Below, piece by piece: positions 1 through 11,170 of a stretch of 64,000 nucleotides of DNA. Made by a program: the position numbers and the translations under genes. Source of the stretch: Reticulitermes speratus (lineage: Eukaryota > Arthropoda > Insecta > Blattodea > Rhinotermitidae); assembly GCA_021186555.1 (NCBI GenBank), contig JAJKFL010000005.1, forward strand, positions 4,534,321 to 4,598,320, in the 5' to 3' direction. The notes beneath the pieces are model-generated. The model made no database searches. It was not told where the DNA came from and saw only the letters and a list, made by a program, of their open reading frames with translations. Within the stretch, counting starts at the first letter, position 1, and the number at the start of each line of letters is the position of its first letter.

Positions 1-371
1 AACACTGGGGGGCGGATGCCGCTATCGCCATTTTGAAATTGAAAAAATGTAAATTCTTTTATATATATACATTGTGTTCATATGTGTTAAAACTAAATAA
101 ATGAAAGCATTTACTGTTCATGACGGTTTTAAAATCGCCCGATTCACTGACGCACCCTGTATAAAGTTGTACTGTCCGCCTTTCAGAGGAAGACAGCAAA
201 TATTCTTGCGGAATATTGAAAATGTTTTTGCTTGTCCCGTGTTTTGTTGCAGCTTTGTATGTATGTACGTACAATTTATGTATATATGTATATGCTGTTG
301 AAGTGTTAGGGATCATAATTTTGGCAAAATTTGGAAGTGTTTTATGACGTAACACTCCTGGTTGAAGTATA

Positions 372-453
372 TACAGGGCATACACAAAAGAATGGTGCGG
401 TTTTAATAGTGTTAACTATTAAATCCGCACCATTCTTTTGTGTATTCCCTGTA
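372..453. mobile_element. Palindromic hairpin MITE, copy 1
   Basis: A roughly 80-bp element starts TACAGGGCATACACAAAAG and ends with the inverted form, so nearly the whole element is one hairpin. The arms meet at AATAGTGTTAACTATT. TA dinucleotides flank it, as expected for Tc1/mariner-type insertion. There is no room for a coding region, so it is non-autonomous. Eleven more copies occur in this window. The superfamily is inferred only from the TA flank and the CAGGG-like ends. Confidence 0.85.
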
Positions 454-612
454 TTTGCGTTGCAGTTATAAAGTTTCTTTCTTCATGTTCTTAAATCGAT
501 TCATATGATCTTCACTGCCTGCTGCAGTCTTAAGGTGACTCATCACCGTTGTCTTTGTCAATCAATATGTATTTCGTGATCGTACAGTGACACACATCAC
601 TGTAACGAAATA

Positions 613-1613
613 CAGTGGAACCTCGAACTTCGAAAACAATCCGTTCCCAGAGACGGTTCGACTTTCAAGTTGTTCGACTTTCGAGTTAAATTTCCCCATA
701 AGAAATAATGTAAATTGAATTAATCCGTTCCAGACCCCCAAAATTTACCCAATACAAAATATTTTAAGTGCCTATTTCAAAAGATCATAATGATAAAACA
801 AGTATATTTAATTTCAATAATTGAAAATTTTTATTTATAATAGTACATACATAAAAAATATTGTATAATAATCAATCAATAATAATAATAGGAGGGATAT
901 TACTGTTCACTGGAAGGTGAATTACCCTTCTTTCATCTGGACCAAGCAGAGAGAGAAGGCGACCACGTGACGACCACGTGACGACCACGTCATTCTTTGT
1001 TCGACTTTCGAGTTAAATTTCCCCATAAGAAATAATGTAAATTGAATTAATCCGTTCCAGACCCCCAAAATTTACCCAATATAAAACATTTTAAGTGTCG
1101 ATTTCAAAAGATCATAATGATAAAACATATTATAATATAAAATTTATTATTTATAATAATTAAAATTATTATTAAATATAATAATAAAATAAATAATTCA
1201 ATCAATATAATATAGGAGGGATATTACTGTTCACTGGAAGGTGAATTACCTTCTTTCATCTGGAATCCACTAGTTGAGAGTTGTGTTTCTTTAACATTAC
1301 CACCACTTGATTTTTCTTTGGAGATAAACCTGTCTAATGTCAGTTTAAAACTTTCGCGGCGACATGATTCAATATAGTCTTCTCGGGCGCACAGCCGCGT
1401 CAACTCGATTGAATACAACGTTTCGGGGACTAGCTCCGTCCCCATCCTCAGGCAAAAAGCAGAGAGAGAGAAGGCGACCACGTGACGACCACGTGATTCT
1501 TTGTTCGACTTTCGAGTTTTTGTTCGAGTTTCAAAACCGGAATTTCCTTGAATTTTTTGTTCGAGTTTCAAGTTGTTCGAACATCAAACCGTTCGAAGTT
1601 CGAAGGTCCACTG
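613..1613. mobile_element. pogo/Tigger-like MITE with internal duplication
   Basis: The inverted ends CAGTGGAACCTCGAACTTCG and its complement (ending CCACTG) are flanked by TA at 611-612 and 1614-1615. These ends resemble the pogo/Tigger group of Tc1/mariner transposons. No transposase remains. The interior holds a direct duplication offset by 330 bp: the block from about 668 recurs at 998. The second unit carries about 200 bp absent from the first, including a hammerhead-like segment at 1414-1456. Both units contain GACCACGT-type repeats. Confidence 0.75.
1414..1456 (-). ncRNA. Hammerhead-like ribozyme segment, weak stem I
   Basis: On the minus strand the order is CTGAGGA, one extra U, a perfect 6-bp stem II (GGGGAC/GTCCCC), then GAAAC and GTTGTA. 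The catalytic boxes and stem II are intact. The bases that should pair as stem I match poorly, so activity is doubtful. It lies inside the second unit of the pogo-like element. Confidence 0.5.
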
Positions 1614-1615
1614 TA

Positions 1616-2010
1616 CATATTTATTGATAACACAACGGTGATGAATCACCTGAAGACTGTCTGTGTTTTGTCTACCGTTAAGTGCGTAGCCTTAGGAGAC
1701 GAAGGACAGTCACTCGTAATGTAGGACGAAGATTTGAGTGCAAATGTGACTTACGAACACACTAATTTTGCTACAAAAGGCTTAATAAGTAAACAAAATT
1801 AGTTGTAAGAGTTGTTTATCCGTATTGTGACGTCATATTTCTCAACCATTCAGTATACGGTGCAACACCTCCGAAACATCCACACGCTGCTCCAAATTAC
1901 AGTTGTAACAATCCTGTCCGATACACATATTACACGGAGAATTTCCATCAGTTCTACGTGTACAGGAGACCAAAATGTTGTTAAGAAATTGTTTATGTAA
2001 CAATTAAAAT
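1616..2010. other. No gene seen
   Basis: AT-rich sequence leading into a ribozyme repeat at 2011. It is probably the body of that degenerate element. I see no coding or RNA gene. Confidence 0.4.
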
Positions 2011-2053
2011 ACTCCCTGATGATGGACCAGTAAAGTCCGAAACGTGTAGCAGT
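2011..2053 (+). ncRNA. Hammerhead ribozyme, type I, short stem III
   Basis: The core CTGATGA is at 2016-2022. One U follows, then stem II GGAC (2024-2027) with GTCC (2035-2038), then GAAA at 2039-2042. Stem III is ACGTGT, self-complementary if G.U pairs are allowed. The predicted cut is after A2048 in GTA. Stem I pairs on both sides with one C-C mismatch. All conserved core bases are present. Known family behaviour is self-cleavage; activity here is inferred. Confidence 0.7.
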
Positions 2054-2110
2054 GTAGTGTTTTAAATATATTATTGTGAGTCTGTGATAATTGAGTGACT
2101 TTGTTGGTTG

Positions 2111-2119
2111 ATATTAAAA

Positions 2120-2151
<32 letters not shown>
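2111..2151. repeat. (AAT)n microsatellite
   Basis: Uninterrupted AAT triplets lie between the ribozyme repeat and a SINE. It may be the A-rich tail of that SINE or of a LINE. Confidence 0.85.
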
Positions 2152-2153
<2 letters not shown>

Positions 2154-2550
2154 CATGGCTCAACAGCCCTATATGGGCCCGGGCCTCCTCTAGCCTCCTC
2201 TTTTCGAGGTTACTAAGTCGTGCGCGTTCGTGGCAGTTGGTGACTGGTCAGCTGGCCGCGCTAGTGTTCTATCGATCCTGATGTGCCCGCTAGAGCCATC
2301 TGGCAGGCAGGAGACTTGAGTGAGAAATGGAGGCAATTTGGCTTACGCAACATTTTTATTCATGCCCGTAAGGTTCTTTTACATGCCGTAAATCTACGAC
2401 ATGGGACCGACGGCTTTACTTCCCCTCCGAAGGAAGTGGTGCTCCGGATTTTTATCACCCTTAAAAAATTCATCGACCTCGGTCGGGATCGAACCCGCGA
2501 ACCTTGGGTCCAGTGGCGAGCACGCTAACCACTAGTCCACCGAGGTCGAC
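2152..2550 (-). mobile_element. Composite tRNA-derived SINE region
   Basis: The left part (2152-2200) matches the 3' part of SINE family A in this window (CAACAGCCCTATATGGGCC). The right part (about 2470-2548, minus) is strongly tRNA-like: it has a GGTTCGATCCC-type box B and GTGGACTAGTGGTTAGCGTG as box A. The two are joined by about 250 bp that matches no other SINE here. It could be a different SINE family or two nested insertions. I do not call a functional tRNA because the acceptor stem and the sequence beyond it merge into repeat. Confidence 0.55.
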
Positions 2551-2830
2551 ATATTAAAAATATACGAACTGGAAAATATAAAATCAATTCAGTATACGTA
2601 GCGTTATAGATTTATACGTGTTAACTTGATGTAGTGTCCTTGTCAACAGCTGATGTGGGCCTACAGTTGATGATAATAAGAACTGTAAGTAATGAACAAG
2701 CAGAAAGAACGCTTTGCAAAATCTTTTGGACTCCAATCTACCTACTCCTAAACGTGTCATTGCTCTGACATATGCACTTTTTATTCAAGTTATTTGCTTC
2801 ATGATTGCGATAAGATTAGTAGATGTGCTA

Positions 2831-2912
2831 TACAGGGCATACACAAAAGAATGGTGCGGTTTTAATAGTGTTTACTATTAAAACCGCACCATTCTTTTGT
2901 GTATACTCTGTA
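2831..2912. mobile_element. Palindromic hairpin MITE, copy 2
   Basis: TACAGGGCAT to CTCTGTA with inverted arms meeting at AATAGTGTTTACTATT. TA-flanked, same family as copy 1. Confidence 0.85.
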
Positions 2913-3500
2913 TTACTGATTTGTGCAAACGTCTCTGCAAATGAAAGAGCAGTTAGTAAATGGAATCAACACGAAATGTTAGACCGGACTTTGAATCTTG
3001 GTGTTATCACTGGCGTTTCTTTCTATGTCGCCACATCCGGAGATGTTGTGTGCTGGTCAGTCGCCATCGAGGGCCCTTAAACGGAGATCGTAGACCTTAT
3101 AGATCGATCGTGAAGGAACTTGCCTTCTCAAATCCTTGTCTTACCAGAGTTAAGAATGCCGGGGACTATCTCCACACCACATTGTATTTGGACTTATAGC
3201 AGGATTACATCCATAAAGTCCCCGTCGTTTTGTATGACAACCTTCAGCGCGAGTCTCACAAACCTCACGGCCCTCCTACCTCAGTCACATATTACAGCTG
3301 CTACGTAAGCAGACCAATACTGGCACCTACACCGCTCTGACTGCAGAAACACACTGATCTACGCACACACGACTTCACGCACTCTCCGGACTTGTGACAT
3401 CAGCCTAGGTTCGCTTACGTTACCTGCGCCTGAAGCTGGAGACTTTGTGGAATTACTTCTGCTATAACAACTTTAGGAGATATCCGGTTCCAGCCGCAGT
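2913..3500. other. No gene or repeat recognised
   Basis: Mixed-composition sequence with only short open frames. No domain, tRNA or repeat family was recognised. Confidence 0.4.
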
Positions 3501-3720
3501 GTAGTTGAGGTCTTCGCTCATCGGGGTTGTCGCACGGAGTAGGTTGGTAGTTAGCGACGTTTCGGGATTACATATCTGTGTCATCCTCAAGAGACAAGTA
3601 ATCTGCCAGACTGTACTTCACCCTTGAACATGGGACCGCTATGTTAACCCGAAACGTCGGTAAGTAACTACCAAGCTACGCCGTAAAACATCCCAGCAGA
3701 GCGAAGATCTCGTAAACACA
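3500..3720. mobile_element. Degenerate fold-back element with hammerhead remnants
   Basis: GACGTTTCGGGATTAC on the left and AACCCGAAACGTCGGTAA on the right face each other. Outer blocks GGTAGTTA/TAACTACC and TCTTCGCTC/GAGCGAAGA continue the inverted repeat. The minus-strand copy shows CTTGAGGA in place of CTGANGA, so the ribozyme core is broken. It belongs to the same family as the elements at 30136, 45066, 47192 and 62705. Confidence 0.6.
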
Positions 3721-4223
3721 TTTTTCTCACTCTCATGAAATTTGTCAGTTTCAAACACGTTCCGTCCACGTTCGCGTTACCGCTTGTCAATCCACATTTC
3801 TGTGATCAACCATTTCTTTCTCACTATTTTGTTTTCGAAACTCTGTTGTGCTTACGGTAATCTTCCAGCAATTAAACATGTTCCCATCGTTTATTTGTGA
3901 AATCTGAAATGTTTACGATATTCGTCTGCAGTTCTGCCAGTCCCAGGGTGCAAATGCCCCTGCTGTTCTTAAGAATGTCACTTTAATTAGAAATTATTTT
4001 TTGTATTCTTATGCAAAATTTTCTGTAATTCGTAAGTTTCTGTTTCAAGAGAACGCTGCTGTTAGGTCAAGTTACAGCTGATAACAAGACTAAACCCTCT
4101 TGTACGACACGACGTGGACTGGCGGTTAAGGGTAGCCACACTATTATCCACGCCCGCCCAGAACTCACGCATTTATGAGTAGCCTCTCCTCCCACTGTAA
4201 TACATTGCAGTGTAAGCAAACGA
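3721..4223. other. No gene seen
   Basis: AT-rich sequence without a recognisable repeat or coding region, ending at a minisatellite. Confidence 0.4.
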
Positions 4224-4440
4224 TGACTGCATACAGCACACCGAAACAACTGACATGACTGCATACAGCACACCGGAACAACTGACATGACTGCATACAG
4301 CACACCGGAACAACTGACTGCATACAGCACACCGGAACAACTGACATGACTGCATACAGCACACCGGAACAACTGACATGACTGCATACAGCACACCGGA
4401 ACAACTGACATGACTGCATACAGCACACCGGAACAACTGA
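4224..4440. repeat. 32-bp minisatellite, about 7 copies
   Basis: The unit is TGACTGCATACAGCACACCG followed by GAACAACTGACA. One copy lacks four bases near 4315. Copies are otherwise almost identical. Open frames across it are by-products of the repetition. Confidence 0.95.
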
Positions 4441-4597
4441 CCCTCTCTGCGTTTGGTGGAGTCTGCAGTCAGAAAAGTTCCTGATTTCCTGTACAGGAAA
4501 TACCGTTTCATTGATAAATTGCGAATCGGACTCCTTTATGTCAGAATATTAGTCACTTGATTTGCTTATTTTGTAGGCTATGTTCATTTATTTTTTT

Positions 4598-4850
4598 TCC
4601 ATGGTGCAACAGCCCCTAGTGGGGCAGGGCCTCCTTATTATAGAGGCTTTACGATCACACACTTTAGACACACCACACTCGGTAGAACTCCTCTGGACTA
4701 GTGATCAGCCCGTCGCAGGGATCTCTACCTGACAACACACAACACTCACAACAGACATCCATGCCCCCGACGGGATTCGAACCCGCAATCCCAGCAAGCG
4801 AGCGGCCGCAGACCCACGCCTTAGATCTCCCGGCCACTGGGATCAGCTCA
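4598..4850 (-). mobile_element. SINE family A, tRNA-derived
   Basis: Read on the minus strand it begins with a tRNA-like head (CAGTGGCCGGGAGATCTAAG, then GGGTTCGAATCCC as box B). A tail with GTGTTGTCAGGTAGAG and GGCCCTGCCCCACTAGGGGC follows. Four other copies or parts lie at 12296, 33633, 36648 and 53541. RNA polymerase III transcription is expected for the family. No protein is encoded. Confidence 0.8.
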
Positions 4851-5089
4851 TTTAAATTACTACTTCACTTATTTGGACATATCTTTGAAGTCCAAGGCCA
4901 AACATGTATAAATTACTCGTAGTTAATAGCAGAAGAGACTCATTTCGCTCTTTTCTACAGTGTCACGTATTTGATATAGAAGGAGCTTAAATGTAACTGT
5001 CGTTATGTGGCTGTCGAAGGCAATGAGATGTCAAATCCACACTTCCAGATTAATGTATGACAAAATGATTTAACCTTCGAATACGAAGT

Positions 5090-5890
5090 TTGAATATGTT
5101 CTACGTGAGTAATATATGTTTCTTGTTATTTGAATATGTTCTACGTGAGTAATATATGTTTCTTGTTGTTTGAATATGTTCTACGTGAGTAATGTATGTT
5201 TCTTGTTGTTTGAATATGTTCTACGTGAGTAATGTATGTTTATTGTTGTTTGAATATGTTCTACGTGAGTAATGTATGTTTCTTGTTGTTTGAATATGTT
5301 CTACGTGAGTAATGTATGTTTATTGTTGTTTGAATATGTTCTACATGAGTAATATATGTTTCTTGTTGTTTGAATATGTTCTACGTGAGTAATGTATGTT
5401 TCTTGTTGTTTAAATATGTTCTACGTGAGTAATGTATGTTTCTTGTTGTTTGAATATGTTCTACGTGAGTAATGTATGTTTCTTGTTGTTTGAATATGTT
5501 CTACGTGAGTAATGTATGTTTCTTGTTGTTTGAATATGTTCTACGTGAGTAATGTATGTTTCTTGTTGTTTAAATATGTTCTACGTGAGTAATGTATGTT
5601 TATTGTTGTTTGAATATGTTCTACGTGAGTAATGTATGTTTCTTGTTGTTTGAATATGTTCTACGTGAGTAATGTATGTTTCTTGTTGTTTGAATATGTT
5701 CTACGTGAGTAATGTATGTTTCTTGTTGTTTGAATATGTTCTACGTGAGTAATGTATATTTCTTGTTGTTTGAATATGTTCTACGTGAGTAATGTATGTT
5801 TCTTGTTGTTTGAATATGTTCTACGTGAGTAATGTATGTTTCTTGTTGTTTGAATATGTTCTACGTGAGTAATGTATGTTTCTTGTTGTT
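5090..5890. repeat. 40-bp minisatellite, 20 copies without length change
   Basis: The unit is CTACGTGAGTAATGTATGTT followed by TCTTGTTGTTTGAATATGTT. About twenty copies run head to tail with exactly 40-bp spacing throughout. Only scattered substitutions occur (for example ATATATGTT for ATGTATGTT). The left-most units differ most. Confidence 0.97.
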
Positions 5891-6714
5891 TCTGGTTCAT
5901 TTAAGTCGCTTCTTTAACTGTGTAGGTTATGTAAATCGGGGCGAGAATGAGTGATGTACTGAAACTTAAGCAGAATGAACAATGCGTGGTCTATTTTAAA
6001 ATTAAGTGTCAGTAATAGACAGGAAGGGGTCAAAATATTTACGAAAACCTTCGGTACTAGGGGCTGTTTCACCTGTGGTAAAGTGACTAGGTCGTGAAGC
6101 TATCTGCTCACTTCCATTTAGTCTAGAATTTAGGAATGTGTGGAGCTATGCCTTTCTTCTCCCCTATATTACCTCGTAGCTTGCAGAAGGAAGTCTTTAC
6201 CTTCAGTGTGGACAGCTGATTCGAACCCCGGAACTCCTGAAAAAAAAAAGGGCGACTTTCGATAAGTACTGCGTGTCAAGTAGGCTCGTTCCGCAGACCG
6301 CCTCCAGTTGGAGGGCAGCTATGAGTGGCAACGGGTGGGCGATAAAGTTTGGTCATCCATCTTGGGAACTGGGCGTGGAGGAATACATCACTGTAAAATT
6401 ATGACAGTACTTGGCGTAAGGACACTCTGTCAAGGTGTGAACATCCAAAAAAAACGGATATATGAGCTGTGGAACTTGGCAGTTTGGTGGTCCGTGTCAT
6501 GCAGGTCTTGAAAGATGAATGCTGGTTTCAACTGGCACAAGACGCTCTTCAATGGAGGGCTTTCATTATTATGGTTGTGAACGTTTGGGTTATATAAAAC
6601 TGGATCATTTGACTAGCTCAGTAGTTTATCGTCACTAAAACCGAATATTATTCTAGTGACATACATAGGCTGCCATGTCGTTAGTATAATGTCAATATTA
6701 GCGGAGAGCAAAAC
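5891..6714. other. No gene seen; SINE B fragment near 6105-6180
   Basis: A short stretch (AATGTGTGGAGCTATGCC, near 6135) matches the 3' part of SINE family B. A stretch at about 6588-6640 resembles the LINE tail ending seen at 58920. The rest is unassigned, with only short open frames. Confidence 0.4.
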
Positions 6715-7027
6715 CTTCTAGGCTAGTTAAAGGTAAAGGTAAAGCAATCCCATTACAGGCCTTGACAGGCCCTTAGGGCTGCAGGAGGTCGAGACTCCCA
6801 GGTTTTTAGACAATCGGCTCATGAAGGTGGTAAGGTTGTCAGCCCTAAGCACCGGCCGCCTTTACCCCCCAGGAAAGATTCCTGGTACTCATTTCTGTTA
6901 GAGGCTGAGTCGACCTCAGGGCCATAGTGCGACCGAAACGATTATGTCAGTGAAAAATTCCAGTGACACCATCGGGAATCGAACCCGCGACGTTCCGGTT
7001 TGTAGCGCAGTGCTTCTAGGCTAGTTA
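6715..7027 (-). mobile_element. SINE family C with 15-bp target duplication
   Basis: The insert (6730-7012) is bounded by the duplication CTTCTAGGCTAGTTA at 6715-6729 and 7013-7027. On the minus strand it starts with a tRNA-like head (GCACTGCGCTACAAACCGGA, then GGGTTCGATTCCC). It ends in a GGTAAAGGTAAAG-type tail on the plus strand. The exact duplication shows target-primed insertion. Confidence 0.9.
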
Positions 7028-7176
7028 GGATTCCGTAATGATTATATGAAAGTTTCGATGGCGTGTATTTATGTTATGTGGTCAGAATTGTTAGAAATTT
7101 GTGCTTATTCTATCAGATGAGGTAAGAAAGAATCATAGGATTTTTATATTGTTCATTCCTTACATTGCCCATAACC

Positions 7177-7602
7177 AATTCACAACACTCAACCAACATA
7201 AGCACAATACTGTTCCTCAGATATTTATATTAACATATCACATTGAATATTGCTACATGTTTCGATCCCCAAGAGATCATCATCAGGGAATCAAATCACA
7301 GTACTATGTTATCCTTCGTTAAGTACGTAGGCTGCCTCCGAGATACTATATACCAGGATCCACTACACTTATACAACTATACCACAGAGAACTGCCTACA
7401 GTTTGACTGTATGACCTTTTTTACGCCTTTCTACTATATGCAAAGGTTGCTAGTTTGTTTTTGTGCTGTGTTACTGTGATTTGATTTCCTCATGATTATG
7501 GCTTGGAGATCGAAACATGTAGCAGTTTTGAAAGTGATATTGTAATATAAATATGTAAAGAACAGTATTGTGCATTTTGTTGGTCTTAGTGTTGTGAATT
7601 AT
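7177..7602. mobile_element. Inverted-repeat ribozyme element (Penelope-like arms)
   Basis: The left arm starts AATTCACAACACTCAACCAA and the right arm ends TTGGTCTTAGTGTTGTGAAT. Both arms contain a hammerhead-type block reading outward: minus strand at 7245-7292, plus strand near 7490-7530. Between the arms lies about 165 bp with no open frame of note. Inverted terminal repeats carrying short-stem hammerheads are characteristic of Penelope-like elements. No reverse transcriptase is present. Confidence 0.65.
7245..7292 (-). ncRNA. Hammerhead ribozyme, type I, ACATGT stem III
   Basis: The minus strand reads CTGATGA (7286-7280), U, a stem II built from GATC/GATC, GAAA, then ACATGTA. Stem I pairs after the cut site with one C-C mismatch, like the copy at 2011. 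The conserved core is complete. The partner copy at 7490-7530 has a damaged box (CATGATTA). Confidence 0.65.
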
Positions 7603-8375
7603 AGGATTGTTTGGTTATTTCAACACTCCATTTTAAAGGCAGAGGGTATATAAAATTCAAAGATGTGATTATTGTAAATAAGGGCGTGAAGACTATGAAG
7701 GGGGCGGTGTGGAGCACTATCAGGTTTGGTACTGAGGTGAAAATGAGGTGAAAGTTAAAAAACGTGAAGTTATTCCTGTACTTAATTAAGTACCACTTCA
7801 TGAAGGCTTCACGCATTAATAACATCGGCACTAAATGGCGGTAAATTTTCAACTTCACGCTCCGCCCGCCTTATCCGCAAGGGTAAAGAGTGAAGGTACG
7901 GTTTGAATAGGTGGCTGGGGAGATCTGGGAGCTTTGGAGAAGAGAACATTTCTTTCCCTTGCCAGGAGACGAACCACGATTTTTTGGTCGCAGAACCAGT
8001 AGTCTGGAGAGTAAGGTAAGTTGTAAAAACCGTTGTGAAGTCAGCCTCGAGACAGAGAGACGGAAAAGGCTGCCGCAACTTCAGCTTGCTCGGTTGTGTG
8101 AAGAAAAGATCAATTGTGGTCTGTCCCGGGGTTCACCTGCAGAGGATAGTGCGCTTACTGAAAGAAGACAGTGCACTGTCGTTGTGACAAAGTATGACTG
8201 CGTCGTGGCGTCATAATTTATTTCATTTGTAAATGTGAAGCTTGAAGCATTTATAAAGGAATGTATCATTGAGCACTTTTCAATATGACGTACATCATCA
8301 GGCACTTGATCATAAGTGAAGTCTCAATTTCCAGCACTTGTCAAAAGGACAGTCAATTCGAGCGGCCTTGTCATA
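7603..8375. other. No gene seen
   Basis: Open frames of up to about 100 codons exist on both strands but show no family resemblance. The last 150 bp grade into the following minisatellite. Confidence 0.4.
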
Positions 8376-8935
8376 GTGACATGTCTCACATTTCGGAGCA
8401 GGCCACTTGTTCAATAAAGTGAAGCCATTTCGCGTTCAGCTTCATTTCCCGAGCAGGCCACTTTGTTCAATAAAGTGACATGTCTCACATTTCCCGATCA
8501 GGCCACTTTGATCAATAAGTGACTGTCACATTTCCGAGCAGGCCTTTGATCAAAAGTGACATGTCTCACATTTCCCGAGCAGGCCACTTTGTTCAATAAA
8601 GTGACATGTCTCACATTTCGGAGCAGGCCACTTTGTTCAATAAAGTGACATGTCTCACATTTCCCGAGCAGGCCACTTTGATCAATAAAGTGACATGTCT
8701 CACATTTCCCGAGCAGGCCACTTTGATCAAAAAGTGTACATGTCTCACTATTTCCGAGCGAGGCACCACTTTGTTCAATAAAGTGACATGTCTCACATTT
8801 CCGAGCAGGCCACTTTGTTTCAATAAAGTGACATGTCTCACATTTCCCGATCAGGCCACTTTGATCAATAAAGTGACATGTCTCACATTTCCGAGCAGGC
8901 CACTTTGATCAAAGTGACTGTCTCACATTCCCGAG
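8376..8935. repeat. 45-bp minisatellite, about 12 copies
   Basis: The unit is GTGACATGTCTCACATTTCC, then CGAGCAGGCCACTTTGTTCA and ATAAA. Copies vary in length through small indels and alternate GTTCAATAAA with GATCAATAAA. Confidence 0.95.
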
Positions 8936-9145
8936 CATCCAATGGTCACTTCGCGTAAGAAGGAAGCCATTTAAATGCGTACTGTTAATGACGTTTACGT
9001 ACTGACTAATATGTGCAGGATCATGCCTGTGACAATCAGAAGATGACTGGATGACAGAAAGTGTCACTGACGCTGATGCGTGTGTGAAAGTGACTTGATA
9101 GGAACATGTTAGAGGGCGATTCTCTTTAAAGGACTTCCCATAAGG

Positions 9146-9843
9146 CGTCGCTGTACTGTCAATGTACTGTTACTATGTGCTGTAGACACTCTACAGTCAC
9201 TGTACTGTCAGTATGTGGCTGTAGTGTCACTGCACTGTCAGTATGTCACTGTAGTGTCACTGCACTGTCAGTATGTCACTGTAGTGTCACTGCACTGGCA
9301 GTATGTCACTGTAGTGCCACTGCACTGTCATTATGTCACTGTAGTGTCACTGCACTGTCAGTATGTCACTGTAGTTTAACTGCACTGTCAGTATGTCACT
9401 GTAGTGTCACTGCACTGTCAGTATGTCACTGTAGTGTCACTGCACTGTCAGTATGTCACTCTAGTGCCACTGCACTGTCAGTATGCCACTGTAGTGTCAC
9501 TGCACTGTCAGTATGTCACTCTAGTGCCACTGCACTGTCAGTATGTCACTGTAGTGTCACTGCATTGTCAGTATGTCATTCAAGTGTCACTGCACTGTCA
9601 GTATGTCACTCTAGTGCCACTGCACTGTCAGTATGCCACTGTAGTGTCACTGCAGCATGTCATTATGTCACTCATTAGTTGCCTGTGCCCTGCACTGTCA
9701 GTATGCCACTCTAGTGTCACTGCACTGTCAGTATGTCACTCTAGTGTTACTGCACTGTCAGTATGCCACTGTAGTGTCACTGCACTGTCAGTATGTCACT
9801 CTAGTGTCACTGCACTGTCAGTATGTCACTGTAGTGTCACTAC
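9146..9843. repeat. 30-bp minisatellite, about 23 copies
   Basis: The unit is CACTGCACTGTCAGTATGTC followed by ACTGTAGTGT. Because 30 is divisible by three, all plus-strand frames stay open and give long Cys/His/Ser-rich repeats. These are not credible proteins. The array is broken once near 9655-9690. Confidence 0.95.
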
Positions 9844-9849
9844 TGTCGT

Positions 9850-10655
9850 CCGCAATGTATGACGTGCAACCGATAAGCCATCGCCAGCACACTATTGAAT
9901 TTTAATAGTGCTATTTCTGTGCGTCTTTACTGGAACCCATTAAAATTATTTAAAAATGTTATTTGTGTGTTTTTAGTGAGTTGGCTCAAAGACTGTGGCA
10001 TGAGGACTTGTATGAAGATGGACAGTGCAAGTTAGTACAGTAGTATGTCCGTGTTAGCTGTGCAAGGGTGCACATTTGAATTATTAACATAGAGGCACGC
10101 GCAAATTTTCTTTCCTTCAGGGACAGCGCAAATAAGCACGGTTGTTATGCCGCTGAGTTAGCCTATTATGTGTCATTGTGTGTAATTTTTGTGATGGCAC
10201 GGGAGCTCCTTACCCTCGGAGAAAGAGCCCCCCCCCCACCATTTCGTCACTGGACAGGATGGCAGGTCGGTTGGACCGCAGAGTGTAGTTGTGGCTTTTG
10301 GTGAGGAGACTAGCCAGCTACGAACACGAACACGAACACGAACACGAACCTGCACCATCCATGTACGTAGGCAGTCACTTTACTGCTCTGTCCAGGCTAC
10401 AAGTTAAATTCGGCCAATCATTTCGTTTCTGATGTCTAGCCCATCATCGAGCTATCCTGTGGTGAGCGAGAAATCACAACATGGCGCGGGCAGTCTTTGA
10501 TATTCTGAAAGCTTCGTGTACCGACGTCGTTTGACGCCGTTCATTGTAGACAGTAAACTGATGAGACGTTGTTTACCTATATCATCGTGGGTTTGAAACT
10601 TGGCGTCTCAGACTGAGGGAAGAAAATGGATGCAGGTAGTGGTTACTGAAGTGAA
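9850..10655. other. No gene seen; ACGAAC hexamer run at 10318-10349
   Basis: About five tandem ACGAAC units lie near 10318-10349. Otherwise there is no recognisable repeat or gene. Confidence 0.4.
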
Positions 10656-10659
10656 TGTT

Positions 10660-11170
10660 TAGATCTAAACTGACTCCATGGAGAAGATCCCTTCTTCGGA
10701 ATCTTATTAGTCCCTCAGCTAATAAACAAATTCCCCGCATTTTGTGGTATCCGAAGGTTCATTGCCGTGTTCACAAAATCCCGTTACTTGTACTCATCCT
10801 GAGCCAGATGAAGCCAGTCGACGTTATCCCATCCAATGTCTTAAAAATTCGTTTTAATATTATCCTCCCATCTACGTCTATTTCTACGAAGTAATCTCTT
10901 TCCTTCACATTTTCCAACCAGCATCCTATATACATTTCTCTCCGCCCCCGTTCGTGCCAAATGTTCCGCCCATCTTATCATTTGGTCACTCTAATAATAT
11001 TTTGTGAAGAGACCAAATCATGAACCTCCTCATTATGCAGTGTCCAGTCTTCTGTTACTTCATCTTAGGACGAAACGTCTTCCTCAGCGTCGTATACTCG
11101 GACGCTCTCAGCCTGTATTATTTAGATCTAAGATGGAGGAAATAGCAGGAGGGTGGAGAAAGTTGCATAT
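10660..11170 (-). pseudogene. LINE C-terminal remnants
   Basis: Minus-strand translation with several stops (about 10660-11080) retains a diffuse match to the C-terminal part of a LINE polyprotein seen better at 58480. The segments match the [11 protein letters not shown] and LDGI(D)W regions. A short plus-strand piece at 11113-11170 reads LFRSKMEEIAGGWRKLH, the same family in the opposite direction. Both are dead fossils. Confidence 0.5.

Noticed and set aside
2470-2548. tRNA gene on the minus strand
   Set aside because: A cloverleaf-like head is present, but it is embedded in repeat sequence with a SINE tail nearby. The acceptor pairing could not be confirmed by eye.
2823-3080. Peptides of the type GHTQKNGAVLI with a mirrored second half
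   Set aside because: Translation of the hairpin MITE through both arms.
4701-4922. Peptide with TGFEPAIPASERPQTHALD
   Set aside because: Translation of SINE family A on the strand opposite to its transcription.
5090-5890. CRISPR array
   Set aside because: Units are contiguous 40-bp repeats without unique spacers, in eukaryotic-type DNA.
8280-8330. Hammerhead-like CTGATGATG on the minus strand
   Set aside because: No GAAAC box at the correct distance and no stem II; chance match.
9175-9905. Cys/His/Ser repeat protein of 167 codons
   Set aside because: 30-bp minisatellite; the peptide repeat follows the DNA unit exactly.
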